DNA from: Bacteroidales bacterium
GTDB lineage: Bacteria; Bacteroidota; Bacteroidia; Bacteroidales; UBA932
Assembly: GCA_017619655.1 (NCBI GenBank)
Contig: JAFZRV010000002.1
Location: forward strand, 1 to 64,000
Reading direction: 5' to 3'
Length of the DNA: 64,000 nucleotides
Below the pieces are notes generated by a model. That model had not been told where the DNA came from, ran no database searches, and was given only the letters and a program-made list of their open reading frames with translations. Shown piece by piece: positions 50,956 through 59,767 of the stretch (positions are counted from its first letter, which is position 1; the number at the start of each line of letters is the position of its first letter). The position numbers and the translations under genes were made by a program.

Positions 50956-52539
50956 CTATTCCTGTGTCAGCCATTTGTCGACGGCTTCGCGGAGCTGGTC
51001 GTCGTAGCGGAGGCCGACCGGCACGCTGGCGCGGTTGAAGTAGTAGCAGGTCACGATTTCCTGCTCGAGAAGGGGCAGGATCTCATCTTTCTTGGCGCGC
51101 AGCACCGTTTCCTTGTCCATGTTGACTTTCTGCTGCAGCGCTTCGATCTCGCTCTTGTAGTTGTCGTAGAGTCCTTCGCTCTGAGCCGCCTTGATCATCT
51201 GGTCGAGAGCGGTCTGGGCGGCGGTGCGGGCGTCGAAGTCCTGTGCGGCCGCATAGCGCACGAAGTCCTCGTATTCCGCGTCGCTCATGTGGAAATCGCG
51301 GTCGATGCTTTCGTGCTGCAGGAAATATTCGATGGCATAGGCGCCGATGATGTCGTAGTACACGAGCGAAGCCGTGGGACGGCTCATCAGCGGGCTGGCC
51401 ACTTCGATGTCGGGCGCGATGCCGCCGCCCGGATCCTTGTCGAGCGAGCCGTCTTCGTGGCGGTTGCTATAGTCGATGGCCTGCACGCAGCGGCCGCTCG
51501 GCGTATAGTACTTGCCGGTGGTGAGTTTCATCTGGCTGTTGTAAGGCATGGGGCGCACGGATTGGATGAGACCCTTGCCGAAGGAGCGCTCGCCGGCGAT
51601 GGTGGCGCGTTTCAGGTCCTGCAGCGCACCGGCCGTGATCTCCGACGCGGAGGCGGAATGGCCGTTGACCATGACCAGCAGCGGCATCGCCGTGTCGAGC
51701 GGAGCGTCGGTGGTCAGGTATTCGCGGTTCATCTCGGGCACGCGGCCCTTCGAAGAGACCACCAGCGTGCCCTTGGGCACGAAGGTCGAGACGAGGTTGA
51801 TGGCTTCGTCCATCACGCCGCCGCCGTTGTCGCGCAGGTCGATGACCAGGCGCTTCGCCCCGGCTTCCTTGAGCTGGCGCACGGCGTCCTTGAATTCTTC
51901 CGCCATGTTGGCCGTGAAGCCGGAAAGCTGGATGTAACCGATGTCGTCGCGGTACATGCCGGCATAGACGATGTCCGACACGTGGATGCGCTCACGGGTG
52001 ACCACGATGTCGACCGTGTCTTTCGTGCGGCCCTTGACCACCTTGAACTTCACGTCCGTGGCCGGCTGTCCCTTCATGCGGCCCGAGCTCTGTTCGGAGG
52101 TCTCGTCGTAGACGGGAATGCCGTCGATTTCGAGGATGACGTCGCCCGGCTGGAGGCCGGCCTTCGCGGCGGGAGAATTCTCGTACGGCTCGATGATGCG
52201 TACGCCCTCGCCGGGCAGCTTGCGGATCAGCGAGCCCACGCCACCGTAGTTGCCGGTGGTCATCAACTCAAAGTCATCTCCCTCTTCCTCAGAGATATAT
52301 ACTGTGTACGGGTCGAGCGACGCGAGCATCGCGCGCACCCCAGCCAGAATCATCTTGTCGAACTGGACGGTGTCGACATAAGCCTGCGCCAGCTCTTCCA
52401 GCACGGCGTATTCGATCTCCAGGCTCTGTCCCAGTTTGAAATGCTGGCTCTGCGCCCGCGACTGCGGTGCGGCGACGCCCAGCAGGAGTACGACGGCCAG
52501 GGCCGTCCCTTTCATCATTCTTTTCATCTGTCTGCTCAT
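50956..52539 (-). CDS. S41-family C-terminal processing peptidase
   Basis: The 527-residue protein has a signal peptide (ending PQSRAQ), an N-terminal helical region, a PDZ domain (GVGSLIRKLPGEGVRIIEPY, SPAAKAGLQPGDVILEIDG; about 85-140) and the tail-specific protease core with LVIDLRDNGGGVMDEAINL, the serine in GHSASASEITAGAL and the lysine-bearing TIAGERSFGKGLIQ. CtpA-type enzymes trim or degrade envelope proteins from the C-terminus. I start at 52539 because a TATTTTTG box lies 8 bases upstream; ATG 52527 is an alternative. Confidence 0.94.
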   Translation of the reverse strand: MSRQMKRMMKGTALAVVLLLGVAAPQSRAQSQHFKLGQSLEIEYAVLEELAQAYVDTVQFDKMILAGVRAMLASLDPYTVYISEEEGDDFELMTTGNYGGVGSLIRKLPGEGVRIIEPYENSPAAKAGLQPGDVILEIDGIPVYDETSEQSSGRMKGQPATDVKFKVVKGRTKDTVDIVVTRERIHVSDIVYAGMYRDDIGYIQLSGFTANMAEEFKDAVRQLKEAGAKRLVIDLRDNGGGVMDEAINLVSTFVPKGTLVVSSKGRVPEMNREYLTTDAPLDTAMPLLVMVNGHSASASEITAGALQDLKRATIAGERSFGKGLIQSVRPMPYNSQMKLTTGKYYTPSGRCVQAIDYSNRHEDGSLDKDPGGGIAPDIEVASPLMSRPTASLVYYDIIGAYAIEYFLQHESIDRDFHMSDAEYEDFVRYAAAQDFDARTAAQTALDQMIKAAQSEGLYDNYKSEIEALQQKVNMDKETVLRAKKDEILPLLEQEIVTCYYFNRASVPVGLRYDDQLREAVDKWLTQE

Positions 52540-52547
52540 ATAACGCA

Positions 52548-52576
52548 CAAAAATAGCAATTTTATCCGTATCTTTG
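52548..52576. promoter_or_regulatory. Divergent -7 boxes for the S41 peptidase and rdgB
   Basis: CAAAAATA at 52548-52555 reads TATTTTTG leftward, 8 bases from the peptidase start. TATCTTTG at 52569-52576 reads rightward, 19 bases from the rdgB ATG. Confidence 0.65.
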
Positions 52577-52595
52577 GTTCTTCGAAGCATTTGCC

Positions 52596-53201
52596 ATGAA
52601 GCTCATCTTTGCCACCAACAACCCGCATAAACAGGAAGAGGCCCAGGTGATTCTGGGACCCGCCTTCCAGGTCCTGACACCGGCTTCGCTCGGTTTTCCC
52701 GGCGACCTTCCCGAAACCCACGACACCCTCCGCGGCAACTCCATCCAGAAAGCCAGCGCGGTCTGGAACCTGTTCCAGGAAGACTGTTTCGCCGACGACA
52801 CCGGCCTGGAGGTCGATGCACTGGACGGCGCGCCGGGCGTCTATTCGGCCCGCTATGCCGGCAGTGACAAGGATCCTGCCGCCAACCGCCGCAGGTTGCT
52901 CAAAGAACTCGAAGGACTGCCTTTCGAAAAACGCACGGCGCGTTTCCGCTGTGTGGTCTCGCTCATTCAGGGCGGCGAACTGCACGTTTTCGAAGGAACC
53001 TGCGAGGGCCACATTGCCCTGCAGGAAAGCGAAGGCGTCCAAGGTTTCGGCTATGATTCAATTTTTGTTCCAGAAGGTCTCGACGTGACCATCGCCGAGA
53101 TTTCCATCGAAGAAAAGAACCGGCTTTCCCACCGCGGAAAGGCCATGCGGCTGCTGCAATGTCATCTGTTGCAAAATCCCGGATCGTCGTCCTCCATCTG
53201 A
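52596..53201 (+). CDS. rdgB: XTP/dITP diphosphatase (RdgB/HAM1)
   Basis: The 201-residue enzyme removes non-canonical purine nucleotides such as dITP. The motifs KLIFATNNPHKQEEAQ (start), CFADDTGLEVDALDGAPGVYSARYAG (about 64-89) and GFGYDSIFVPEG (about 147-158) define the family. It overlaps the downstream recO by 43 bases, so the two are probably co-translated. Confidence 0.96.
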   Translation: MKLIFATNNPHKQEEAQVILGPAFQVLTPASLGFPGDLPETHDTLRGNSIQKASAVWNLFQEDCFADDTGLEVDALDGAPGVYSARYAGSDKDPAANRRRLLKELEGLPFEKRTARFRCVVSLIQGGELHVFEGTCEGHIALQESEGVQGFGYDSIFVPEGLDVTIAEISIEEKNRLSHRGKAMRLLQCHLLQNPGSSSSI

Positions 53202-53824
53202 CGAAATACGCCGAATCAAGCGTCGTGCTGCACGCCATCGACGCGCAGAGCGGCCGTCGCAGCTTCCTCGTGCGCGGCATCAAGCGCGGGAACGCCGTGG
53301 CGGCCTTCTATCCGCTCAGCGTGCTCGACGTGGTCAGCGCCGAGTCGCCCAAGAGCTCGCTGGCATGGCTGCGCGAATGGGAACCTGCCGCCGTGCTGCA
53401 CGACATCCGCGGCAACCGCGTCAAAAGCAGCGTGGCCATGTTCGTCAGCGAGGTGCTCTACCGCAGCTTCACCACGGAACTGGCCGACCCGCAGTTCTTC
53501 GACTGGCTCTGCGGCGCGATCGACGTGCTGGACCGGGAAGACGGCAGCGTGGCCAACTTTCCGCTCTGGTTCCTGGTGAGCTATGCCGTGCAGCTGGGAT
53601 TCATGCCGGGCGATCCGGTGGAGCCGCAGGGCATCTTCACGCCCGCCGAGACAGACCTGCTGCAGAAAGTGCTCCGCTCGCCCTTCGAAACGGCGATGGC
53701 CATTCCGCTCTCCGCCGAGCGGCGCCAGGCCTTCTCCCGCAAGATGCTGCAATACCTTTCCCACCACCTGGGCACGAACATCGACGCCAAGAGCCTCGAC
53801 GTCCTCCACGCCGTGCTGGCGTGA
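53159..53824 (+). CDS. recO: DNA repair protein RecO
   Basis: The 221-residue protein starts with the RecO OB fold (SRIVVLHLTKYAESSVVLHAI, then RRSFLVRGIK) and has a helical C-terminal domain including FVSEVLYRSF. RecO loads RecA at gaps with RecR. The zinc-binding cysteines of some RecO proteins are absent, as is common in Bacteroidota. It starts inside the end of rdgB. Confidence 0.9.
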   Translation: MSSVAKSRIVVLHLTKYAESSVVLHAIDAQSGRRSFLVRGIKRGNAVAAFYPLSVLDVVSAESPKSSLAWLREWEPAAVLHDIRGNRVKSSVAMFVSEVLYRSFTTELADPQFFDWLCGAIDVLDREDGSVANFPLWFLVSYAVQLGFMPGDPVEPQGIFTPAETDLLQKVLRSPFETAMAIPLSAERRQAFSRKMLQYLSHHLGTNIDAKSLDVLHAVLA

Positions 53825-53856
53825 AGGAGAAATGCCAGTGGCTTTGAGATTTTTGC

Positions 53857-53864
53857 TATCTTTG
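53857..53864 (+). promoter_or_regulatory. -7 box for rsgA
   Basis: TATCTTTG, an exact consensus match, ends 5 bases before the rsgA ATG. Confidence 0.65.
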
Positions 53865-53869
53865 CACCG

Positions 53870-54787
53870 ATGGAAAACGGAATCGCAACGGTCGTCAAGC
53901 ATACGGGGAGCCATTATCTGCTCTCCCGGCTGCCCGAATGGAACCCCTTCCCGGCGGTCATCCGGGGAAAGCTGCGCCTGGCCGGCACCAAGACCACCAA
54001 TCCCATCGCCGTGGGTGACCGCGTGGAATTCGAAGGCGAGACCATCACGAAAATCCTGCCCCGCAAGAACTATATCATCCGCCGCTCCACCAACCTGAGC
54101 CGCGAAAGCCACATCATCGCCGCCAACCTCGACCGCGTGCTGCTGCTGGTCACCATCATCCTGCCCGAGACCAAGCTGGCCTTCGTCGACCGCTTCCTCG
54201 TGACCTGCGAAGCCTATGGCATCCGCCCTGTGATCGTAATCAACAAGACCGACCTCTACACGGAACCTGTACTGCAGGAGCAACTCGCTGATTTCAAGGC
54301 ACTCTACCGCAATGCTGGCTACGAAGTGCTGGAGATTTCCGCGCGCACGGGCATGGGCGTTGCGCAGGTGCGGGCGCTCTGCCGCGAAGGTCTCACCCTC
54401 TTTTCCGGTGCGTCCGGCGTGGGCAAGTCCTCCCTGCTGAAGGCCCTCGACCCGACCCTCGACCCGAAGATCGGCGAGATTTCGCTGAGCCACCTGCAGG
54501 GCAAGCACACCACCACTTTCTACGAGATGCACCCGCTGTCGGGCGGCGGCTACGTCATCGACACGCCGGGCATCCGGGGCTTCGGCCTGGTCGACATCGA
54601 TGCCGAGGAGCTCAGCACCTATTTCCCCGAGATGCTGCGCGTCATGGACGACTGCCGCTTCAAGCCCTGCACCCACACCCACGAGCCGGGCTGTGCCGTC
54701 AAGGCGGCGCTGGAAGCCGGCACCGTCTCCCCCGAGCGCTACAGCTCCTATCTGGGGATGCTGGAAGAAGAGCACAAGTACCGCTAA
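53870..54787 (+). CDS. rsgA: Ribosome small-subunit-dependent GTPase A
   Basis: The 305-residue circularly permuted GTPase has an N-terminal OB fold, then G4 (NKTD, about 126-129), G5 (ISART), G1 (SGASGVGKSSLL, about 182-193), the G3 motif VIDTPGIRGFG (about 228-238) and a C-terminal zinc knuckle CRFKPCTHTHEPGC. It assists late 30S maturation, like rbfA elsewhere in the window. The MATE gene begins immediately after its stop. Confidence 0.97.
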   Translation: MENGIATVVKHTGSHYLLSRLPEWNPFPAVIRGKLRLAGTKTTNPIAVGDRVEFEGETITKILPRKNYIIRRSTNLSRESHIIAANLDRVLLLVTIILPETKLAFVDRFLVTCEAYGIRPVIVINKTDLYTEPVLQEQLADFKALYRNAGYEVLEISARTGMGVAQVRALCREGLTLFSGASGVGKSSLLKALDPTLDPKIGEISLSHLQGKHTTTFYEMHPLSGGGYVIDTPGIRGFGLVDIDAEELSTYFPEMLRVMDDCRFKPCTHTHEPGCAVKAALEAGTVSPERYSSYLGMLEEEHKYR

Positions 54788-56119
54788 ATGGCCTTCCGCA
54801 ATCCGATCAATCGTGAAGTGGTCCGCCTCGCCGTGCCGAGCATCCTGGCCAACATCACGGTGCCCCTGGTGGGTATCGTGGACACAGCCATCGCCGGGCA
54901 CCTAGGCGACGCGGTGCTGATCGGCGGCATCGCCGTCGGCACCATGCTCTTCGACCTGCTCTACTGGAACATGGGTTTCCTGCGCGTGGGTACGGGCGGC
55001 ATCACGGCCCAGGCTTACGGGCGGGGCGACATGAAAGCCTCCATCGGCACCTTCTCGCAGGGCATCGCCACGGCACTCGTGGCCTCGATGCTGGTGCTGG
55101 CCATCCAGTGGCTCTTCGCCGAGGGCATGTTCCTGCTGGTGGACTGCTCGCCGGAGGTGGAGCGCATCGCCCGCAATTACTTCTTCATCCGGGTCTGGGC
55201 GGCGCCCGCCACACTGTCGCTCTTCGTGTTCAAGGGCTGGTTCATCGGCATGCAGAACACCGTCTTTCCGATGATCGTCGACCTGTGGGTCAACATCGTC
55301 AACATGCTGGCCAGCTGGGTGCTGTCGTTCTATACGCCGCTGGGGATCAACGGCGTGGCCGTCGGCACGCTGGTGGCGCAGTGGACGGGCCTGGTGCTGG
55401 CCTTCCTGCTCATGCGTTCGCGCTACCGGCCGCTGATGCAGCAGACCACGATCCTCCACAGCATGAAGTGGAAGTATTTCCGCAACTTCTTCTCCATCAA
55501 CAGTTTTCTCTTTGTCCGTTCGCTGTTGATGCTGGTGGTGTACGAAGGATTCACGATCTTCGCCGCCCGTTTCGGCGACGTGGAGCTGGCCGTCAGCTCG
55601 GTGATGATGCACCTGCTGCTGCTCTATTCCTACTTTGTCGACGGATTCGCCTATGCCGGCGAGGCGATGACGGGGCGCTTCATCGGCGAGCAGGACCGGG
55701 ACTCGTTGAACCAGACGGTCAAATACGTCTTTCTCTGGGGTGCGGTCATCGGCATCGTGTCGACGATAGCCTATGCCGTGTTCCCGCGGGCCATCATCGG
55801 CATCCTGACCGACAACCCCGAGGTCATCGCCGCCAGCGAACCCTATCTGTTCTGGCTGCTGCTCATGCCTTTGCTCAGCTGTGTCGCCTTCATCTGGGAT
55901 GGCATCTACGTGGGTGCTACGGCATCGCGTTCGCTGATGGTCTGCATGATCTGGTCGGCCGGCCTCTTCATCGCGGCCTTCTATCTCTGCGCGCCGCGCT
56001 TCGGGGCCCAGGCGCTCTACATCGCCTATTTCGTGCACCTCGTGGTCCGCTCGGTCTACATGACCCTCGCCGCACCCCGCAGCGTCTGGTCGCGGGTGCC
56101 TGCCGCCGCGGCCAGTTAG
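54788..56119 (+). CDS. MATE-family (DinF-like) efflux transporter
   Basis: The 443-residue protein has 12 hydrophobic segments and the MATE start EVVRLAVPSILANITVPLVG then VDTAIAGHLGD, with the equivalent segment in the second half (FFSINSFLFVRSLLMLV). These transporters export organic cations or drugs using Na+ or H+. No base separates it from rsgA, so translation is coupled. Confidence 0.93.
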   Translation: MAFRNPINREVVRLAVPSILANITVPLVGIVDTAIAGHLGDAVLIGGIAVGTMLFDLLYWNMGFLRVGTGGITAQAYGRGDMKASIGTFSQGIATALVASMLVLAIQWLFAEGMFLLVDCSPEVERIARNYFFIRVWAAPATLSLFVFKGWFIGMQNTVFPMIVDLWVNIVNMLASWVLSFYTPLGINGVAVGTLVAQWTGLVLAFLLMRSRYRPLMQQTTILHSMKWKYFRNFFSINSFLFVRSLLMLVVYEGFTIFAARFGDVELAVSSVMMHLLLLYSYFVDGFAYAGEAMTGRFIGEQDRDSLNQTVKYVFLWGAVIGIVSTIAYAVFPRAIIGILTDNPEVIAASEPYLFWLLLMPLLSCVAFIWDGIYVGATASRSLMVCMIWSAGLFIAAFYLCAPRFGAQALYIAYFVHLVVRSVYMTLAAPRSVWSRVPAAAAS

Positions 56120-56161
56120 GCGAAAAAGGAGACAACTGCGAGAAGACAGCCGGAAATTGCT

Positions 56162-56169
56162 TATTTTTG
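56162..56169 (+). promoter_or_regulatory. -7 box for the polyprenyl synthase gene
   Basis: TATTTTTG lies 21 bases before the ATG at 56191. Confidence 0.6.
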
Positions 56170-56190
56170 CAGTAACGTAACAGCAACCGT

Positions 56191-57168
56191 ATGTACACGC
56201 TCGAAGAAATTGACCGCATCGTGGAGAACTGCTCGAAACTCCAGCATGTGAAGGAAGAACCCGCCAACCTGTACGACCCGATCGGCTACATGATGGCCAT
56301 CGGCGGCAAGCGCATCCGCCCGAAGCTCTGCCTGCTCTCTTACAACCTGCTGAACGAGGACATGGGCAACGCCATCATCTTTCCGGCCATGGCCCTGGAG
56401 GTTTTCCACGAGTTCACCCTCATCCACGACGACATCATGGACCGCTCCGACACCCGGCGCGGCCACCAGACCGTCTACAAGAAGTGGAACGAGGAAGTGG
56501 CCATCCTCTCGGGCGACGTGATGTCGATCCTGGCCTACAAATACCTGTCCTACGCGCCGCAGGACATCCTGCCCAAGGTGATGAACCTCTTCTCAGAGAC
56601 GGCTATTCAAGTGTGCGAAGGGCAGCAGTACGACATGGATTTCGAGAAGCTGCTCGTCATCACGATGGACGACTACCTCTCGATGATCGGGCTGAAGACC
56701 GCCGTGCTGCTAGCCTGCTCCACCAAGATGGGCGCCCTGATCGGCGGAGCTTCCATCGGCGTATGCGACGCGCTCTACAAGTTCGGCTACCAGCTGGGCA
56801 TCGCCTTCCAGATCACCGACGACTACCTCGACACCTTCGGCAACGAGAAGGTCTTCGGCAAGAAGATCGGCGGCGACATCATCAACAACAAGAAGACCTG
56901 GCTGCTGGTGGAATGCATCCGCCGCTGCGGCAGCGAGCAGAAACTGCAGCTGGAGAAACTGATGCAGCTGGGCGAGGAAGAAAGCAAGTTGAAGGTAGAA
57001 GCGGTCCGGATGTTCTATGAAGAGATGGGCGTGAAGGAAGCGGCGGAAGCCGAAATCCTGGAGTGGCACCGCAAGGCGCTCGATTCGCTCTCGCAGGCCG
57101 GATTCGCCCCTTGGCAGACCCGCAACCTCGAAAAGTTCGCCGAAAGCCTCATCCACCGTGAAAAATAA
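56191..57168 (+). CDS. Polyprenyl diphosphate synthase
   Basis: The 325-residue all-helical enzyme has both aspartate-rich motifs: LIHDDIMDRSDTRRG (about 76-90) and FQITDDYLDTFGNEK (about 207-221), plus GGKRIRPKLC. It extends allylic diphosphates with isopentenyl units. The large residue pattern before the first motif does not let me fix chain length, so farnesyl, geranylgeranyl or longer products are possible. It overlaps the U32 gene by 11 bases. Confidence 0.94.
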   Translation: MYTLEEIDRIVENCSKLQHVKEEPANLYDPIGYMMAIGGKRIRPKLCLLSYNLLNEDMGNAIIFPAMALEVFHEFTLIHDDIMDRSDTRRGHQTVYKKWNEEVAILSGDVMSILAYKYLSYAPQDILPKVMNLFSETAIQVCEGQQYDMDFEKLLVITMDDYLSMIGLKTAVLLACSTKMGALIGGASIGVCDALYKFGYQLGIAFQITDDYLDTFGNEKVFGKKIGGDIINNKKTWLLVECIRRCGSEQKLQLEKLMQLGEEESKLKVEAVRMFYEEMGVKEAAEAEILEWHRKALDSLSQAGFAPWQTRNLEKFAESLIHREK

Positions 57169-58390
57169 GCTCGAGATCATGGCCCCGGCAGGCAATTTCG
57201 AATGCCTGCAGGCAGCCATCCAGGGCGGCGCCGACTCCGTGTATTTCGGCATCGGGCGCCTCAACATGCGCTCGCATTCCGCCAACAATTTCGCGCCGGA
57301 AGACCTGCGGCAGGTCTGCGACCGCTGCCGGGAAAACAGCCTGCGCAGCTACCTGACCCTCAACATCACCCTCTACGACGAAGACTTGCCGGCCATGCGC
57401 GAGACGCTGCTGGCCGCCCGCGACGCCGGCGTCACGGCGGTCATCGCCTCCGACATGGCAGCCATCCAGGAAGCCAGGAAGCTGGGCCTCGAAGTGCATA
57501 TCTCCACGCAGCTGAGCATCTCCAACCTGGAGAGCCTGCGTTTCTACAGCCAGTTCGCCGACGTGATCGTGCTGGCGCGCGAACTGCGGCTCGACCAGGT
57601 GCGGGCCATCCGCGAGGCCATCGAGCGCGAGGGAATCTGCGGGCCTTCGGGCCGTCCGGTGCAGATCGAGATGTTCTGCCACGGGGCCCTGTGCATGGCC
57701 ATTTCGGGCAAATGCTACCTCTCGCTCCATGAGCACGCGGCCTCGGCCAACCGGGGTGACTGCTACCAGGTGTGCCGCCGCGGCTACGAGGTGACGGACC
57801 TGGATTCGGGCCGCCAGCTGCACATCGACAACCAGTATATCATGTCGCCCAAAGACCTGTGTACCATTGAGTTCCTTGACAAGATGGCGGAGGCGGGCGT
57901 GTCGGTGTTCAAGATCGAGGGGCGTGCCCGCAGCGCGGAGTACGTCAAGACGGCGGCGGGCGCATACCGCGCGGCGGCGGATGCCGTCGAAGCGGGGGCG
58001 TTCACGCCGGAGCTGGCCGCGTCGCTGAAAGAGCGCCTGACGACCGTGTTCAACCGCGGTTTCTGGGACGGCTACTACCAGGGCGCCCGGCTCGGCGAAT
58101 GGAGCAGCGTCTACGGCAACCAGGCCTCCCGCACGAAGGTCTACCTGGGCCGCGTGACGGATTACTACGCCCGGCTCGGCGTGGCGGAGATCCAGCTGGA
58201 GACGGGTTCGTTCCGGGTGGGCGACCCGCTGCTGATCTGCGGCGCCACGACCGGCGTCCTCGAGGTCAGTCCGACCGAGATCCGCCTCGACGACGCGCAT
58301 ATTCTCGAAGAGGCCGTCAAGGGCGACCTCTGCGCCATCCCCGTCCCCGACAAGGTCCGCCGCGGCGACAAAGTCTATCTGTTTAAATAG
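57158..58390 (+). CDS. U32-family protein (probable tRNA-hydroxylation/prephenate-type)
   Basis: The 410-residue protein starts at GTG and carries LEIMAPAGNFECLQAAIQGG, then the U32 signature EMFCHGALCMAISGKCYLS (about 169-187) with further cysteines in NRGDCYQVCRRGY, together a likely iron-sulfur site, and VFKIEGRARSAEYV. Members once called peptidases, such as TrhP, are now known to hydroxylate tRNA U34 in other bacteria. The specific reaction here is inferred from family only. It may be co-transcribed with the prenyl synthase. Confidence 0.92.
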   Translation: MKNKLEIMAPAGNFECLQAAIQGGADSVYFGIGRLNMRSHSANNFAPEDLRQVCDRCRENSLRSYLTLNITLYDEDLPAMRETLLAARDAGVTAVIASDMAAIQEARKLGLEVHISTQLSISNLESLRFYSQFADVIVLARELRLDQVRAIREAIEREGICGPSGRPVQIEMFCHGALCMAISGKCYLSLHEHAASANRGDCYQVCRRGYEVTDLDSGRQLHIDNQYIMSPKDLCTIEFLDKMAEAGVSVFKIEGRARSAEYVKTAAGAYRAAADAVEAGAFTPELAASLKERLTTVFNRGFWDGYYQGARLGEWSSVYGNQASRTKVYLGRVTDYYARLGVAEIQLETGSFRVGDPLLICGATTGVLEVSPTEIRLDDAHILEEAVKGDLCAIPVPDKVRRGDKVYLFK

Positions 58391-58413
58391 CTTGCTGCCA
58401 AAATGAAAGATTT

Positions 58414-58469
58414 TTCGCAAAACCAATAGGTTTCTTGCGAAATTATTCGCAAATTTGTGGATACGTTTG
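58414..58469 (+). promoter_or_regulatory. rocD promoter with three phased TTCGCAA half-sites
   Basis: TACGTTTG at 58462-58469 is a TAnnTTTG box 19 bases before rocD. Upstream lie TTCGCAA (58414-58420), its inverse TTGCGAA (58435-58441) and TTCGCAA again (58446-58452). Centre spacings are 21 and 11 bases, close to two turns and one turn of DNA, as expected for a regulator bound on one face. The regulator is unknown. Confidence 0.55.
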
Positions 58470-58488
58470 ATATTTTAAACATAAAGCC

Positions 58489-59715
58489 ATGACGATCACG
58501 CCCAACGCCCAGAAGTACATCGATCAGGAAGATCGGTACGGTGCGCATAACTATCATCCACTGCCCGTTGTCCTTGCCAAAGGCAAAGGTCCCTTCGTAT
58601 GGGATGTCGACGGCAAACGCTATTTCGATTTCCTGTCGGCTTATTCCGCCGTGAACCAGGGACACTGCCATCCGAAGATCGTGAAGGCCCTCACCGACCA
58701 GGCCCAGAATCTCTGCCTGACCTCGCGCGCCTTCTACAATGACTGCCTCGGTCCCTATGAGGAATTCGCCACCAAATTCTTCGGCTACGACAAGCTGCTG
58801 CCGATGAACTCCGGCGCCGAAGCCGTGGAGACCGCCCTGAAGCTGGCCCGCCGCTGGGGCTACGTCGTCAAGGGCATTCCCGAGAACGAAGCCCTGATCA
58901 TCGTGTGCGACGGCAACTTCCACGGCCGCACCATCACCATCGTCACCATGTCGAACGATCCGGACAGCTATTACAACTACGGACCGTTCACCCCGGGCTT
59001 CATCAAGATCCCGTACAACGACACGGAGGCCCTGAAGAAAGTGCTCGACGAGAAGGGCGACAAGGTCTGCGCCATGATCGTGGAGCCCATCCAGGGCGAG
59101 GCCGGCGTCTATGTTCCGGAAGACGGCTACATCAAGAAATGCTACGACCTCTGCCACGCGCACAACGTGCTCTTCGTGGCCGACGAGGTGCAGACGGGCA
59201 TCGCCCGTACCGGCAAGATGTTCGCATGCGACCACGAAGGCGTGCGTCCCGACATGATCACTATCGGCAAGGCTCTCTCCGGCGGCGTGCTGCCCGTCTC
59301 GGCCGTGCTGGCGGACGACGAGATCATGCTGACCATCAAGCCGGGCGAACACGGTTCGACCTTCGGCGGCTTCCCGCTCGCAGCCAAGGTGGCCGTGGCG
59401 GCCCTCGAGGTGATCCGCGACGAGCACCTCACGGAGAACGCCGCCCGCCTGGGCGTCATCTTCCGCGAGGAGATCGGCAAGATCAAGTCGCCGTATTTCA
59501 AGTCGGTCCGCGGCAAGGGCCTGCTCAACGCCGTGATCACCGAGCCGCAGAACGGCATCGAGGCCTGGGACATCTGCCTGAAGATGGCGGAAAAAGGCCT
59601 GCTTGCCAAGCCGACGCACCGGCACATCATCCGCTTCGCGCCGCCCTTGGTCATCACGGAGGAACAGCTCCGCGAGGCTATCGGCATCATCAAGGACGTG
59701 TTCGAAAACATCTAA
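58489..59715 (+). CDS. rocD: Ornithine--oxo-acid aminotransferase
   Basis: The 408-residue class III PLP aminotransferase matches ornithine aminotransferase: YGAHNYHPLPVVL near the start (the His-Asn-Tyr segment is characteristic), NSGAEAVETALKLARRWGY (about 107-125), FVADEVQTGIARTGKM (about 226-241) and ITIGKALSGGVLPVSAVL, whose Lys carries PLP. It turns ornithine and 2-oxoglutarate into glutamate semialdehyde and glutamate. It faces arcB-arcC, which release ornithine from citrulline, so the three form one catabolic module. Confidence 0.95.
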   Translation: MTITPNAQKYIDQEDRYGAHNYHPLPVVLAKGKGPFVWDVDGKRYFDFLSAYSAVNQGHCHPKIVKALTDQAQNLCLTSRAFYNDCLGPYEEFATKFFGYDKLLPMNSGAEAVETALKLARRWGYVVKGIPENEALIIVCDGNFHGRTITIVTMSNDPDSYYNYGPFTPGFIKIPYNDTEALKKVLDEKGDKVCAMIVEPIQGEAGVYVPEDGYIKKCYDLCHAHNVLFVADEVQTGIARTGKMFACDHEGVRPDMITIGKALSGGVLPVSAVLADDEIMLTIKPGEHGSTFGGFPLAAKVAVAALEVIRDEHLTENAARLGVIFREEIGKIKSPYFKSVRGKGLLNAVITEPQNGIEAWDICLKMAEKGLLAKPTHRHIIRFAPPLVITEEQLREAIGIIKDVFENI

Positions 59716-59748
59716 AAAGAAGGGCGACCCCGAGGGGCCGCCCTTCTT
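59714..59748. terminator. Bidirectional terminator between rocD and arcB
   Basis: AAGAAGGGCG (59717-59726) pairs with CGCCCTTCTT (59739-59748), with an inner CCCC/GGGG stem. On the minus strand it is followed by a T-run, so it best serves the arcC-arcB transcript and also closes rocD. Confidence 0.85.
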
Positions 59749-59767
59749 GGTTCAGCGTTTTGCAAAG

